Shown here: positions 31,467 to 40,451 of the stretch, in pieces
Layout of the letters: each line of letters starts with the position of its first letter
Numbering within the stretch: position 1 is the first letter of the stretch
Assembly: GCF_001403735.1 (NCBI RefSeq)
Contig: NZ_CXPG01000022.1
Coordinates: 1-64,000 of the forward strand
DNA from: Jannaschia rubra
GTDB taxonomy: Bacteria > Pseudomonadota > Alphaproteobacteria > Rhodobacterales > Rhodobacteraceae
DNA length: 64,000 nucleotides
Direction of reading: 5' to 3'
Notes under the pieces: model-generated
Told to the model about the DNA's origin: nothing
Databases searched by the model: none
The model's input: the letters and a program-made list of their open reading frames with translations, nothing else
Made by a program: the position numbers and the translations under genes

Positions 31467-33826
31467 TCTTCGACCCTCCAGAAGTCCTTGCGTTGTCGGT
31501 AGTCCGCGCCCACCAGTTCCTCGCCCTTCTCCATGCCGCCGAGGACGGTCAGGAGGGGGCCGAGAGGGCTAAGGTCCGCGTTGACCACGACGGAACCCTG
31601 GTCGTCGCGCACGAGGGCGAGACGGGAGTTGCTGCCCGTGTTGAGCAGCACGTCCAGCTCCTTCCCGTGCAGGTTCAGCATCGCGTAGTCGGATGCGCTC
31701 GCCCGGATGTTCGGGAGCAGGATTTGCGTCGGCACGGCTTCAATGATTGTCTTGCCGGTCCGCGTCTGTTCGAGCTGGGAGGCATACTGCGTCATCATCA
31801 CGACGACGGCGTTCTGCTTTCGGGCCGTCACCAGCCAGTTCGAGAGCCGTCCCGCGAAGTAGGGGTTGTCGAGGGCCTTCCACGCCTCGTCGATGACGAT
31901 GACGGTCGGCTTGCGGTCCTCGATCACCCGCTCGACGCGGCGGAAGATGTAGGAAAGGACGGCCATCCGCTCCTTCTCGCTGTCGCTGTCGAGGATGCCC
32001 GTGAGGTCGAAGCCCACCACGTCCCCGTCGAGCGAGAAGGTGTCCTGCGCGTTCTGACCGAAGATCCAGCCGTAACGTCCGTCCGCGGTCCATTCCCGAA
32101 GCCGATCGTGGAGATCGCCGCCATCGTCGGCCGAGACGAAGAGCGAGGCGAGGTCCGACCAGTTCCGAAGGTCCTCCGAGGCCGTCGCGTTCTGACGGAT
32201 CACCTCCTGGATAATGTTCGTCTGCGCGGGCGTCAGCGGCTTGTCGGAGCGGTGGATCAGCGCCGCGAGCCAGTCGGAGAGCCACGCCTGGCCGCGTTCG
32301 TCCGTCTCCGTCTGGAGCGGGTTCAGGCCGGTGGCCGACCCCGCCTCGATCGCCGCGTAGCGCCCACCGTTCGCCCGGACGGCCATTTCCAGCGCCAGGC
32401 GGTAGTCGAAGACGAAGACGCGCGCGCCGGCCCGGCGGGCCTGCGTCATCAGGAAGGCGGAGATCGTGGACTTGCCCGATCCGGGACGCCCGAGGATCAA
32501 CGTGTGACCGCTGGTCGGCTCCTTCGTCGGCGAGCCCTGTTCGTGGTAGCTGAACCAGTAGGCCGACATATCCGGCGTCGGGAACATCGTGATCTCGGTG
32601 CCCCAGGGCACCTCGTGGCCGCGCTTGCCGAGCGGCGAGCGATGGAAGGCCGCGAAGTCGGCGAAGTTGTGGTTCGTGACGGCGGCCTTGCGGCTCCGCT
32701 TGGCCCCGTTGCCGGGGTGCTGCGCGAAGTAGTGCGTCTTGGCCGCGAACGCCTCGGAGACGAGGTTCACGCCTTCCGTGGCGGCGGTGTTGCGGACCTC
32801 GCCCGCGATGCTGTCCAGGCGTTCGAGCGTGTCGGCGAAGACCGTCACGCTCATGTGGTGTTCCCCGAAGGAGAGGCGCTTCGATTCCAGATCGTCCAAT
32901 GCGTCTTCGAGTTCGGCCGCGAGGGACCGCGCGCCGTCGTCGGAGGCGCGGCGCAGGCGTTGCTCGCGCTTGATCCGGCTCGCCATCAGGTTCGAGTTGA
33001 TCGGCGTGAAGCTGTGCGTCACGACCATATCGACGGGCAGGTTCAGCTCATCGAACATCGTGCAGGACGTCTTCGGCGGGTAGTTCTTGATCGCGAAGCT
33101 GGTCCCGAAGCGGCGGCCCACGGCCCCGTCCGAAATCTCGAAGACGCGGCCCCGGAAGGTGACGCGCGTGTTCGACACGTCGTCGGAGAGATAGCCATAC
33201 TTCGAGCGACGGTAGAGCGGGAGTTCCTGGCCCGTGTTGAGCCCCCCGAGAAAGCCCAGCAGCTCGCCCTTCTCGGCCGAGAGGAGGCGCGGGTCCATCG
33301 AGGCGAAGGTCGATTGCAGGAAGCCCACGACCTCGCCCAGGCGGCGCATCCGCTTCTCGGTCTGGTCGCGCAGGGCCTTCATCGACTTCTTGCCCGAGAA
33401 CGGCACCTTGGAGCCGAGCGGCGGGCGATGGATCACGGTCAGGGTCAGCGTCTTGTCGCGCAGGTCGCTGCGGAGCAGGCCGTCCATCCAGCGACGATCG
33501 ACGGCCGCGGCGAAGTCGTCGCCCGCGATGGGGGCGAGGTCCGGGTCGATCGCCTTGGAGACCTTGTGAACGTAGAAGGCGAATTCCGGGCCGATCTGGG
33601 AAATGATGGACGCGAACAGCGAGCGCGTCCGGTCTAGATAGTCGTCGTCCATGGTGGAGCTGTTCACGCCCTCCAGGCGGATGCACTGGAACAGCTCGTT
33701 GCCGCGCAGCCGGACCGTCACGTCGTCCGCGAGCGAGACGTAGGGGAGCATCTGCGTCAGCGGCTTCTCCTTCTTCCACCACTCGGGAAGCAGGGTCAGG
33801 GGATCGAAGGCGTCGTCACGGGGCAT
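31463..33826 (-). CDS. virB4: VirB4 (VirB3/4-type) ATPase
   Basis: This is a 787-residue protein. It has an N-terminal CagE/TrbE/VirB4 domain, Walker A LGRPGSGKST (about 430-440) and Walker B VIVIDEAWKALDNPYF (about 640), then MMTQYASQL, all canonical. It energises pilus assembly and substrate transfer. The ATG at 33826 follows GGAGG; upstream in-frame starts shadow virB3. It overlaps virB3 by 11 nt and the lipoprotein gene by 4 nt. Confidence 0.94.
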   Translation of the reverse strand: MPRDDAFDPLTLLPEWWKKEKPLTQMLPYVSLADDVTVRLRGNELFQCIRLEGVNSSTMDDDYLDRTRSLFASIISQIGPEFAFYVHKVSKAIDPDLAPIAGDDFAAAVDRRWMDGLLRSDLRDKTLTLTVIHRPPLGSKVPFSGKKSMKALRDQTEKRMRRLGEVVGFLQSTFASMDPRLLSAEKGELLGFLGGLNTGQELPLYRRSKYGYLSDDVSNTRVTFRGRVFEISDGAVGRRFGTSFAIKNYPPKTSCTMFDELNLPVDMVVTHSFTPINSNLMASRIKREQRLRRASDDGARSLAAELEDALDDLESKRLSFGEHHMSVTVFADTLERLDSIAGEVRNTAATEGVNLVSEAFAAKTHYFAQHPGNGAKRSRKAAVTNHNFADFAAFHRSPLGKRGHEVPWGTEITMFPTPDMSAYWFSYHEQGSPTKEPTSGHTLILGRPGSGKSTISAFLMTQARRAGARVFVFDYRLALEMAVRANGGRYAAIEAGSATGLNPLQTETDERGQAWLSDWLAALIHRSDKPLTPAQTNIIQEVIRQNATASEDLRNWSDLASLFVSADDGGDLHDRLREWTADGRYGWIFGQNAQDTFSLDGDVVGFDLTGILDSDSEKERMAVLSYIFRRVERVIEDRKPTVIVIDEAWKALDNPYFAGRLSNWLVTARKQNAVVVMMTQYASQLEQTRTGKTIIEAVPTQILLPNIRASASDYAMLNLHGKELDVLLNTGSNSRLALVRDDQGSVVVNADLSPLGPLLTVLGGMEKGEELVGADYRQRKDFWRVEE

Positions 33827-34094
33827 AGGAGTCGCCTCCATGGATGGAGCGGTTCTTCGTCGGCGGGGTTTCCTGCATCGTCGTGGCGACGACATCGAGG
33901 AAGTGAGGATCCCAATCGGCCAGCTTCCAGAGCGCGCCGTAGGCTGCGATGCCGATTGGGATGAGGGTCCAGTGCTGGACCCAGAGGAAGATCAGGACAG
34001 TCCCGAACAGCCAGACCATCGCATACATGATGGGCAGGCCGACCAGCTTGGGCGGCTGCACGAGGCCGAGGAAGAGACGGGATTGTTCTGCCAT
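33816..34094 (-). CDS. virB3: VirB3 membrane protein
   Basis: This is a 92-residue protein. It has two hydrophobic segments (about 18-34 and 38-58) after SRLFLGLVQPPKLVGLP, a typical VirB3 N-terminus, and a short polar tail. It works with VirB4 at the inner membrane. The ATG at 34094 is chosen for length and motif; an upstream start at 34160 would shadow virB2. Confidence 0.88.
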   Translation of the reverse strand: MAEQSRLFLGLVQPPKLVGLPIMYAMVWLFGTVLIFLWVQHWTLIPIGIAAYGALWKLADWDPHFLDVVATTMQETPPTKNRSIHGGDSYAP

Positions 34095-34107
34095 GATCTT
34101 CGCTCCG

Positions 34108-34398
34108 TCAGGTGGTCCAGATGGCAGCCACGATGGTCGGGGCGGCGGCGATGCCCGCAATCGCCACGACGACCCAGAGGGCCTGGCGGAAGTCGAGGAT
34201 GCCGAAGAGCCACGACAGGAAGACGCCGATCAGGGCGAGGGTGCCGATCACGATGCCCAGCGGGCCGGTGATGGCATCCACGATCCCCTGAAGGAGCGTC
34301 TGCACGGGTGACAGGTCGATGCTTTGCGCCATCGCCGGGAAGGCGACCACGACCAGCATCGCGGTCAGCGCCACGACGAGGTTGATGTTGGGTTTCAC
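34108..34398 (-). CDS. virB2: VirB2 pilin
   Basis: This is a 96-residue protein. Long signal peptide (to about residue 25, PAMAQS), then two hydrophobic helices (about 40-66 and 72-94) linked by a short LFGILDFRQ loop, the standard VirB2/TrbC pilin layout. It is processed and assembled into the conjugative pilus. It overlaps the virB1 stop by 4 nt. Confidence 0.9.
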   Translation of the reverse strand: MKPNINLVVALTAMLVVVAFPAMAQSIDLSPVQTLLQGIVDAITGPLGIVIGTLALIGVFLSWLFGILDFRQALWVVVAIAGIAAAPTIVAAIWTT

Positions 34399-35057
34399 GA
34401 ATTCTCTCCTTCGAGCCTGTTGAAGACCGCCAAGACGCGACGGACGTGGTTTTGGGTTTCCCGATAGGGCGGGATGCCCCCGTGCTGCTCGACCGCGCCG
34501 GGACCGGCGTTGTAGGCCGCAAGCGCGAGCCGAGCGTCCCCGAATTCGCCGAGCATCATCGCGAGATACCGGGCGGACCCATCGAGGTTCTGTCGCCAGT
34601 CATGCGGATTGACCCCGAGGTCGGCCGCCGTCTCCGGCATGAGCTGACCGAGACCGATGGCACCCACGACGCTGCGCGCGCCGGGGTTGTAGGCGCTTTC
34701 GATCTCGATGTTGGAACGGAACAGGATGCGCCATTCGGTGACGGACAGCCCGGCCCGGCGGAGACCGGGATGGCTGGCATAGCGCAACGCCGTATTTTCG
34801 ATGGCGGACAGGATCTCCGGGCGCGGCGCGCGGGGGGCGCGCGCGACGGAAGCTACGCGGAAGTCGCCCGCGGACGCATCCGCGTCCTGCCCGCCCTTGC
34901 GGCCCCGGATCGTCAGCCCCGTCTCGGCCGAGCCTTGGCCGATGCCGTCGTTATAGTTCCGGGTGAAGGAGCTTTGCGGGGCGGAGGCGGTGAGCGACCC
35001 GTCCCCCTGCATCACCAGCACCATCCCCTGTGCCGACGCGCCCGTGGCCGTCAGCAA
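34395..35057 (-). CDS. virB1: VirB1-like lytic transglycosylase, start uncertain
   Basis: The readable product ends in a lytic transglycosylase domain: [14 protein letters not shown] (catalytic Glu), [18 protein letters not shown] and [13 protein letters not shown] hydrophobic segment ending ATGASAQG looks like a signal peptide, but no ATG or GTG precedes it in frame. The only local candidate is TTG at 35057, which gives about 220 residues and trims the signal. The 5' end overlaps or abuts the gene at 35074, so the true start may have been lost or may be non-canonical. The enzyme opens the murein layer for the T4SS. Confidence 0.75.
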   Translation of the reverse strand: MLTATGASAQGMVLVMQGDGSLTASAPQSSFTRNYNDGIGQGSAETGLTIRGRKGGQDADASAGDFRVASVARAPRAPRPEILSAIENTALRYASHPGLRRAGLSVTEWRILFRSNIEIESAYNPGARSVVGAIGLGQLMPETAADLGVNPHDWRQNLDGSARYLAMMLGEFGDARLALAAYNAGPGAVEQHGGIPPYRETQNHVRRVLAVFNRLEGENS

Positions 35058-35073
35058 CAGGAGCGCGAGCGCA

Positions 35074-35505
35074 CTAGCTGGCGGAGCCGTTGTCCGCTTG
35101 GGAGACTTCGTTCGGGAGGGCTTGGATCGAGCGTCCGCCTTTATGGAACGGGACGTGGACGTGGGTAAAGCCTGTACGGTGCATGAAGGTCGAGAGGCCG
35201 TTGATGGTCTTGAAGACCTTGAGCGTGATAACCTTGTCGCTGTCGGCCTTGAGGCGTCGAGGTATGTTGACGAGCAGCTTTTCGACTGAGCGTTCTTGAT
35301 CCACGACGCGGATGATCCACTCGCCATACCAGACGGATGCTTTGGTGTAGGCGTCCTCCCGGCACACAATTTCAGCTTGATAGCCCTTCGCCAGAAGTTG
35401 GCGGAACCTAGCTTCCGTGACCACATTCGGCGCTTCTTTTTCCAGATCAGTCACCACGCCCGTGGTCCCTCCCATGCGTCGGACCAGGGCACCCTCCTCG
35501 GGCAC
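35074..35505 (-). CDS. Hypothetical protein at the head of the virB operon
   Basis: This is a 143-residue cytoplasmic protein starting at a GTG (35505); an ATG at 35475 is an alternative. The mixed alpha/beta pattern includes [27 protein letters not shown] and [21 protein letters not shown]. There is no signal peptide or metal motif. I recognise no family. As first gene of the minus-strand transfer operon it could be regulatory. Less GC-rich than the virB genes that follow. Confidence 0.65.
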   Translation of the reverse strand: MPEEGALVRRMGGTTGVVTDLEKEAPNVVTEARFRQLLAKGYQAEIVCREDAYTKASVWYGEWIIRVVDQERSVEKLLVNIPRRLKADSDKVITLKVFKTINGLSTFMHRTGFTHVHVPFHKGGRSIQALPNEVSQADNGSAS

Positions 35506-35536
35506 CCTGAACCTAAATCCTTATAATGAGGTAGCA

Positions 35537-35558
35537 CAACCCATAAATATTTGGGTTG
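35537..35558. promoter_or_regulatory. Palindrome in the divergent vir promoter region
   Basis: CAACCCA and TGGGTTG flank an AT-rich 8-bp centre. It lies between the minus-strand transfer operon (start 35505) and the plus-strand gene at 35629. TATAAT at 35522-35527 (plus) and TATAAG on the other strand are -10 candidates without clear -35 partners. It is the likely regulatory site for transfer genes. Confidence 0.5.
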
Positions 35559-35628
35559 CGCCCGCTCGCTCACTGCATCACTGTTAGGGGGGGCGTTCTT
35601 GGATTCAAAGCGGAACGGTGGGCATTCT

Positions 35629-35916
35629 ATGATCCGGCAAGCCGCGTCATGGGCCGTAGCCCTTATATTCTTTTCGGTTCTGGGTGTTTCAGCGTCCGAT
35701 GCGGAGACGTGCCTCGCGCCGTCCCGGCCATTCGTTCCGAGCGATCCGGCGGATGCACGGGAATATGCCGACCTGATCCGGCAGGATTTCGAGACCTACC
35801 TTGCAGAGATCCAGGGGTATTTCCGCTGCTTGGATGCCGAGCGCGTCCGCGCCTTCAACGAGGCCCAGGAAGTCTCCGAAGAATACGGCCGGTTCATCGA
35901 GACCGTCCGGCGCTGA
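35629..35916 (+). CDS. Small exported protein
   Basis: This is a 95-residue protein. Signal peptide residues 1-23 (SASDAE cleavage region), then a short mature helical protein with CLAPSRPFVPSDP and YFRCLDAERVRAFNEAQEVSEEYG, with two cysteines that may bond. It is divergent from the virB operon. Short CxxPxxP...FRCLDAE proteins accompany transfer regions in alphaproteobacteria as far as I recall, with no assigned function. An upstream in-frame start at 35551 would destroy the signal peptide. Confidence 0.7.
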   Translation: MIRQAASWAVALIFFSVLGVSASDAETCLAPSRPFVPSDPADAREYADLIRQDFETYLAEIQGYFRCLDAERVRAFNEAQEVSEEYGRFIETVRR

Positions 35917-35919
35917 CCG

Positions 35920-36924
35920 TCAGTGCCGCTCCGCGAGCGTGGAAGCCATGCTGCGGCCTGCCCACAGGATGAAGGGCGGCAGCGAGAGCGAATAGTGGCC
36001 GCAGTCGAGGCGAAGGACATGCGGCTCTCCTCCCGCGTCTTCGACGGCGGACACCAGCCTTTCGGACAGTTCCGGCCGGACCACCGTGTCCCGCTTTGCC
36101 AGCACGAATTGCAGCGCGAGGTCCGGGCGCGCGAGCCTTCCGGCGTGGCGTTCAAGATCGAGAGGTGCCCATGCCCGGCGGAGCTGGTCCAGCTCGACCT
36201 GTCCCTCCAGGCTTTCGCGGATGTGGCGTGTCGCCCGCCCGGTCCACGTCATGTCGGCGAGGCTGCCCGCCGACAGGAACAGCCCCGCGCAGCCCACCAG
36301 GCGGTCGTGGGAAGCGACGAGACCCGCCACCCACGATCCGAGGCTCATCCCGAGGACGGACACCCGTTCGTATCCGGCGTCATGAAGGATCCGCACGAGC
36401 GCCCGGCCATCGAGAACGGCCTGCCGCATCGAGCGCAGCGTGCGGCCTAGGTTCGGGCTTAGGATGTCATCGACATTCGCCGCGCCAGGACGCTTCCGCT
36501 CCATGTGATACGGCATCGCCATCTGCGCGACCGTGATCCCTTGGCGGACGAAGAAGCGGGCAAGGGGCTTCGACCGCTCATCCGCGTTCCAATGGTGGAA
36601 CACCACAAGCGCGTGCTTCGCCCCTTCGGCCCGTTCCACGGACGCATGGACCGTGTTGTTCGCCGCCACGTCGCTGTCGAGGTTCGACGGAAAGCTGATC
36701 GAACCATCCGACCAGCGAACGTCCTCCCTGGAAATGGGCCGAAGGTCGAAGAACGACGGGTCGCCCGCCGCCTGTTCGGCGTGGACGGCGAGCGCCTCCA
36801 GATCGGCAGACTCAGCCTCCGGGAAAGCCAGTTGGAGATCGACAGTCAGCCGGGACCGTTTCTTAGACTCGTCGCCGCGCCGCGCCCGGCGTTCGTCCCA
36901 TAGGTCGAGAGCCTTGTTAAACAC
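35920..36924 (-). CDS. rcgR: Alpha/beta hydrolase, RcgR-like
   Basis: This is a 334-residue protein starting at a GTG (36924) with GGAGG 8 nt upstream. It has the hydrolase-fold nucleophile elbow GMSLGSW, a preceding VVFHHWNADERSKPLARFF oxyanion region, and a late Asp/His pair (LAKRDTVV, DCGHYSL). The pairing with the membrane protein upstream matches rcgR/rcgA of a rhizobial plasmid conjugation system, where RcgR is described as a putative lactone hydrolase. If so, it links transfer to a lactone or similar signal. The assignment is from memory of that gene pair; no search was possible. Confidence 0.7.
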   Translation of the reverse strand: MFNKALDLWDERRARRGDESKKRSRLTVDLQLAFPEAESADLEALAVHAEQAAGDPSFFDLRPISREDVRWSDGSISFPSNLDSDVAANNTVHASVERAEGAKHALVVFHHWNADERSKPLARFFVRQGITVAQMAMPYHMERKRPGAANVDDILSPNLGRTLRSMRQAVLDGRALVRILHDAGYERVSVLGMSLGSWVAGLVASHDRLVGCAGLFLSAGSLADMTWTGRATRHIRESLEGQVELDQLRRAWAPLDLERHAGRLARPDLALQFVLAKRDTVVRPELSERLVSAVEDAGGEPHVLRLDCGHYSLSLPPFILWAGRSMASTLAERH

Positions 36925-38590
36925 GGCGGCCCTCCGACTTCGCTCGCCCCCCATTCGACCCGTAGGTCGGGTCGAATAGCCCGTAGAGGCAGAGCAGCAC
37001 CGCCAACCCGAGGAGCAGGGAGAATCCTCGGAACGCACCGGTCAGGAGGTATCCGGCGGCGATCAAAGCCAAGGCGGCGGCCATTCGCAGCGAGAGGTCG
37101 GCAACGCCCGCCGGGATCGCGACCCTGACGATGCCGTAAATCATCACTGCGCAGGTCGGCAGCGCCACAAGAAGGCTCGTGTAGTGCATCACGAAGCCGT
37201 AGCCATCAGAAGGGATCGGATTCGAACCCCACCTGACCGCGAGCATGTCCCCGAACAGCCAGGCCCAGACGTCGAGTGCGTCCGAGGGAAGGTAGCGGTT
37301 CTGCACAGTCATGCAGATTGCGACAAGCAGGCCCGCGGCGGTGCAGCGATATAGCCCTTTCAGGATGACGCGCGCGATGTCCTCCCTGACAGGAGCCGTC
37401 GCGTCCTGTCCTTTGGCGACGTCCCAGTAGTCGTCCGCAAGGATGTAGAGCAGGATCAGGCCAGCGAACATCACGTAGAAGCACACCGCCATGTAGAAAT
37501 AGGCAAGACCGGAGAACACGACCGCCTCCGGCACGGTCACCACGTCGGGCCGGACGAGCGCGACGGACGCCCAGTCGATCGGCCCGTCTTCCATGCCAGC
37601 GCTAAGGGGCAGGAGCCGTGCGCCGATCCACTGAACCCCACCCGCGAACCCCAAGCAGATCAGCAGCACGGCCCAGAACGTCGGGTTGGATCGCGCGACG
37701 TTCCGCAACCATGCTTCGACTGCGGAGGCGCGATCTGCATCCGGCAGGAGGGCGGCCCGTCCGTGGGTGCGCCAGAAGGACACGAGATGGCTCGCGAAGA
37801 TGACGAACAGCGGCAGGAACAGCATGAAGAGGAAGGACCAGTTGGTCGCCCAGTGAAATCCCACCTGTTTCTCGACCCCGTCCTGCCGGACGTAGGTGAT
37901 GCTATGATTTCCGATGAAGTAGCTGGCGAACTGGAGCGCCGTCGCCCCGGCGAAGATGGATGCCGGCAGGTTCAACGGTCCGCCGAGGCCGTACAGCCGT
38001 TCGGACCATCCCGCCAACCCGCGGACCCGCCTCGAAACGGGCGGCGCGGCGGCGCGGGTTGGGGGACCACCGACGCCGTCTTCATCAACTTCGTGTCCAT
38101 CCGTACCTGACGGGGCCGGCTGCGGCTGGACATCCTCGAGCGCTTTCCGGCGTCCGGCCCGCCTCTTCGCGGTCAGACGGGATTGCGACGCGGTCAATTC
38201 CCTCTGCCACGCGCTCGTCGCCTCAGGATCGCTGCATCCGAAGATCCGCGCGAGCCATCGGATGTTTTCCGCGCTCACCCCTTTCTGGTTGTCTTGAAAC
38301 CAGAGCTGAACGGTCCGAGGCTCTATGCCCTTTCGGTTCGCGTCGATCCGCGTGATCGCCTCTGCTAAGAGGTCCGGCGTCCATGGACCCTCGGGCAAGC
38401 CCCCCGCATCGACCGGCCGACCGGCACCGGACGCTGCCAGAAGCCTGAACAACGTCTTGAAGTCGTCTTCGCCGTCGTCTGGCGGGACGAAATATCTTCC
38501 ATTCAAGATCAATGCATTACAAGACTTCGTTTCGTCTCGTTTCGGTCTTCTTCGTAGTGTCTCGTGATCTAGGCTGGGAAAGGGGGGCAT
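36917..38590 (-). CDS. rcgA: RcgA-like membrane protein with N-terminal DNA-binding region
   Basis: This is a 557-residue protein. Residues about 70-135 look like a helix-turn-helix (IEPRTVQLWFQDNQKGVSAENIRWLARIFG). A polar linker follows, then about seven or eight hydrophobic segments from about 205 to the end (for example FLFMLFLPLFVIFASHLVSFW, AVCFYVMFAGLILLYILA). It could sense a signal in the membrane and bind DNA directly. It overlaps the hydrolase gene by 8 nt. The start at 38590 follows GGTGG, but a TTG start about 80 nt downstream, after the AT-rich segment, is possible. Confidence 0.7.
   Translation of the reverse strand: MPPFPSLDHETLRRRPKRDETKSCNALILNGRYFVPPDDGEDDFKTLFRLLAASGAGRPVDAGGLPEGPWTPDLLAEAITRIDANRKGIEPRTVQLWFQDNQKGVSAENIRWLARIFGCSDPEATSAWQRELTASQSRLTAKRRAGRRKALEDVQPQPAPSGTDGHEVDEDGVGGPPTRAAAPPVSRRVRGLAGWSERLYGLGGPLNLPASIFAGATALQFASYFIGNHSITYVRQDGVEKQVGFHWATNWSFLFMLFLPLFVIFASHLVSFWRTHGRAALLPDADRASAVEAWLRNVARSNPTFWAVLLICLGFAGGVQWIGARLLPLSAGMEDGPIDWASVALVRPDVVTVPEAVVFSGLAYFYMAVCFYVMFAGLILLYILADDYWDVAKGQDATAPVREDIARVILKGLYRCTAAGLLVAICMTVQNRYLPSDALDVWAWLFGDMLAVRWGSNPIPSDGYGFVMHYTSLLVALPTCAVMIYGIVRVAIPAGVADLSLRMAAALALIAAGYLLTGAFRGFSLLLGLAVLLCLYGLFDPTYGSNGGRAKSEGRRV
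38527..38543. promoter_or_regulatory. Ten-bp-spaced direct repeats near the rcgA start
   Basis: TCGTTTC occurs twice (38527-38533 and 38537-38543), spaced one helical turn apart, in an AT-rich pocket near the 5' end of the rcgA-like gene. This may be a regulator site. If the start codon lies downstream of it, this is promoter DNA. Confidence 0.35.
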
Positions 38591-38667
38591 CTACCACCGC
38601 AAGAGGGCCAAATCAGCGCAGGCATCTGCCGTGCCTGCGCTCCATGCCGTCATTGGGGGACAGCACG

Positions 38668-38865
38668 ATGGGACGACACCAGCGACACGACCAGTTCGAC
38701 ACATTCGGGAAGGGCGATCGGAAGAAGCGTGAGCAGGCCCGCGCGATCAAGCGCGTCCGCGATCGCGACACGCGCGAGATCGTGGGCTACCTTTATGAGT
38801 GGAACACGGGCCAGCTCAACGTCATGTGGACGGGCGACGTCCGTACGAACGTCGTCTACGAATGA
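38668..38865 (+). CDS. 65-residue basic protein, paralogue of 11280-11432
   Basis: After a polar N-terminus (GRHQRHDQFDTFGKGDRKKRE) the protein reads RAIKRVRDRDTREIVGYLYEW and ends TNVVYE, matching the 50-residue protein encoded at 11280-11432 over its whole length. GGGGGA lies 8 nt before the ATG. It is divergent from rcgA. There is no membrane span or catalytic motif. Two copies flank the transfer region, so it may be a small regulator or accessory. Confidence 0.65.
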   Translation: MGRHQRHDQFDTFGKGDRKKREQARAIKRVRDRDTREIVGYLYEWNTGQLNVMWTGDVRTNVVYE

Positions 38866-39170
38866 TGCACTGACGGAGCGGTCACCGAGGTATCCTTCGA
38901 CGAGGCTCTGATGGTGTGTCCGCCCTTCGATAGTATCGGTGTGCTAAGGTGAACCAGCGACGATTCACGGAAGAGAGCCGGCTAGGCCATCGAATGTCCG
39001 GTTGGGATCGTGTCCGCAAGCCGGTCGATCAGCGGACGCGTCGAGGATCGCGTCGAGCGAGCCCGCGCAACCAAGCGGGGCAGGGCGACCGCATTCTCAC
39101 AATGGTGGTCCGTTGACATTCTCAGTGACGGGGGGTCTATCGCTACGGGCTGCTACCCGGAGCCTGCGTC
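38866..39170. promoter_or_regulatory. Intergenic region before the resolvase gene
   Basis: I find no gene. TTGACA at 39113-39118 is a perfect -35; the best -10 (TATCGC at 39138 or TCTATC at 39136) is weak. A resolution (res) site would be expected here if the recombinase is of Tn3 type, but I cannot define its subsites by eye. Confidence 0.4.
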
Positions 39171-39776
39171 ATGACCACCACCCGCATCGGCTACGCTCGC
39201 TGCTCGACCCACGGCCAGGATCTTGCCGCGCAGCGCGAGGCTCTGATCGCCCTCGGCGTGCCGGAGGATCGTATCTATACCGATGAGGGGATGACCGGTA
39301 CGAACCGCGCCCGCCCTGGTCTTGGCCAAGCCCTTGCCGCCGTGCGGGAGGGCGACACCTTCGTGGTGCCCAAGCTTGATCGGCTCGCCCGCTCCGTCCC
39401 CGACGCCCGCGCCATCGCCGACGAGTTGGAGAAGCGTGGGGTGAAGCTCGCCTTGGGCCCTTCCGTCCACGACCCCACCGATCCGATGGGGCGGATGTTC
39501 TTCAACATCCTCGCCACCTTCGCCGAGTTCGAGGCGGACCTGATCCGCATGCGGACCCGCGAGGGCATGGCGGTGGCAAAGTCCAAAGGGAAACTGAAAG
39601 GCAAGAAGCCCAAGCTGTCGGACCGCCGGCAGGCCGAGCTGCGACGGATGTACGACACCGAGGAGTACTCGATCTCCGACCTCGCGGAGGTCTTCGCCGT
39701 GTCGCGGCCGACGGTCTACCGGGTGCTGGCCCGGACGAAGGCGGGAGGGGCAGGGGCCGCGGGCGGAGTTGGGTGA
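39171..39776 (+). CDS. Serine recombinase (resolvase/invertase)
   Basis: This is a 201-residue protein. Catalytic Ser12 is in GYARCSTHGQDL; KLDRLARS and the long E-helix FFNILATFAEFEADLIRMRTREGM follow. The C-terminal HTH (YSISDLAEVFAVSRPTVYRVLAR) completes the standard small resolvase. It recombines at short sites, for example to resolve transposon cointegrates or plasmid dimers. It lies at the edge of the mercury operon with no transposase visible, so it may be the remnant of a mer transposon. Confidence 0.9.
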   Translation: MTTTRIGYARCSTHGQDLAAQREALIALGVPEDRIYTDEGMTGTNRARPGLGQALAAVREGDTFVVPKLDRLARSVPDARAIADELEKRGVKLALGPSVHDPTDPMGRMFFNILATFAEFEADLIRMRTREGMAVAKSKGKLKGKKPKLSDRRQAELRRMYDTEEYSISDLAEVFAVSRPTVYRVLARTKAGGAGAAGGVG

Positions 39777-39938
39777 ACACCTTCGAGCGGTTCGCGAACG
39801 TCGCTGCGGACGTCCCGCATGGGTTTAGACCCCGCCATGAGCCCGTCGCGGAAGGGTGGAAACAACCCTACTGGAACGCCGTTCGCAGACCGCGACGTTT
39901 CACTTCGTGATCGCCTTGGGGCGCACTTTACCGAACCG

Positions 39939-40367
39939 TCACCCGTCCATCAGCGCGTCGATCACGGCGCAATCCGGGACCTGCTCTCCAGAGCATCGCG
40001 CCGAGACGTCCGCAAGCGTCCGCTCGAGCCGCCGCAGCTCCGCGATGCGGGCGCGGACGCTCTCCAGATGGCGCAGCGTCGTTTCGCGCACCTCGGCGCA
40101 GGTGATGCGCTCGCCGTCGACCAGAGACAGCAGGCCGCGCACCTCCTCGATCGTCAGGCCCAGCCGCCGGGCGCGGCCGATGAAGCCGAGGCGGCGGACG
40201 TCCTCCTCCCCGTAGAGGCGGTATCCGTTCGGACCCCGGTCGGGCTCGGGCATGAGGCCCGCATCCTCGTAGTAGCGCACGGTCTCGATCCCGCAGCCGG
40301 CACGGTCGGCGAGGCCCTTGCGGGTGAGGGGGCGGCCGGGGGAGGGGCTCGCAGCCGTGTCGCGCAT
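39939..40367 (-). CDS. merR: MerR mercury-responsive regulator
   Basis: This is a 142-residue protein. It has a winged HTH of MerR type (GIETVRYYEDAGLMPEPDR) and a long dimer helix. Cys90, Cys125 and Cys133 correspond to the Hg(II)-binding trio of MerR, with the last loop one residue shorter than in Tn501. It represses and activates the divergent merTFA promoter by DNA twisting. The gene is divergent from merT, the standard arrangement. Confidence 0.9.
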   Translation of the reverse strand: MRDTAASPSPGRPLTRKGLADRAGCGIETVRYYEDAGLMPEPDRGPNGYRLYGEEDVRRLGFIGRARRLGLTIEEVRGLLSLVDGERITCAEVRETTLRHLESVRARIAELRRLERTLADVSARCSGEQVPDCAVIDALMDG

Positions 40368-40381
40368 CGTCGTCTCGCTCC

Positions 40382-40412
40382 TTGACCCTGTAGCTGGTGC
40401 AGACCCTACATC
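40382..40412 (+). promoter_or_regulatory. merT promoter/operator with 19-bp spacer
   Basis: TTGACC (40382-40387) and TACATC (40407-40412) are separated by 19 bp containing the dyad TGTAG..CTACA. The over-long spacer is the hallmark of MerR-controlled promoters. Confidence 0.8.
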
Positions 40413-40451
40413 ACCTTGCGAACAGGATCGAGAGACACCGGACCCGCCGAC

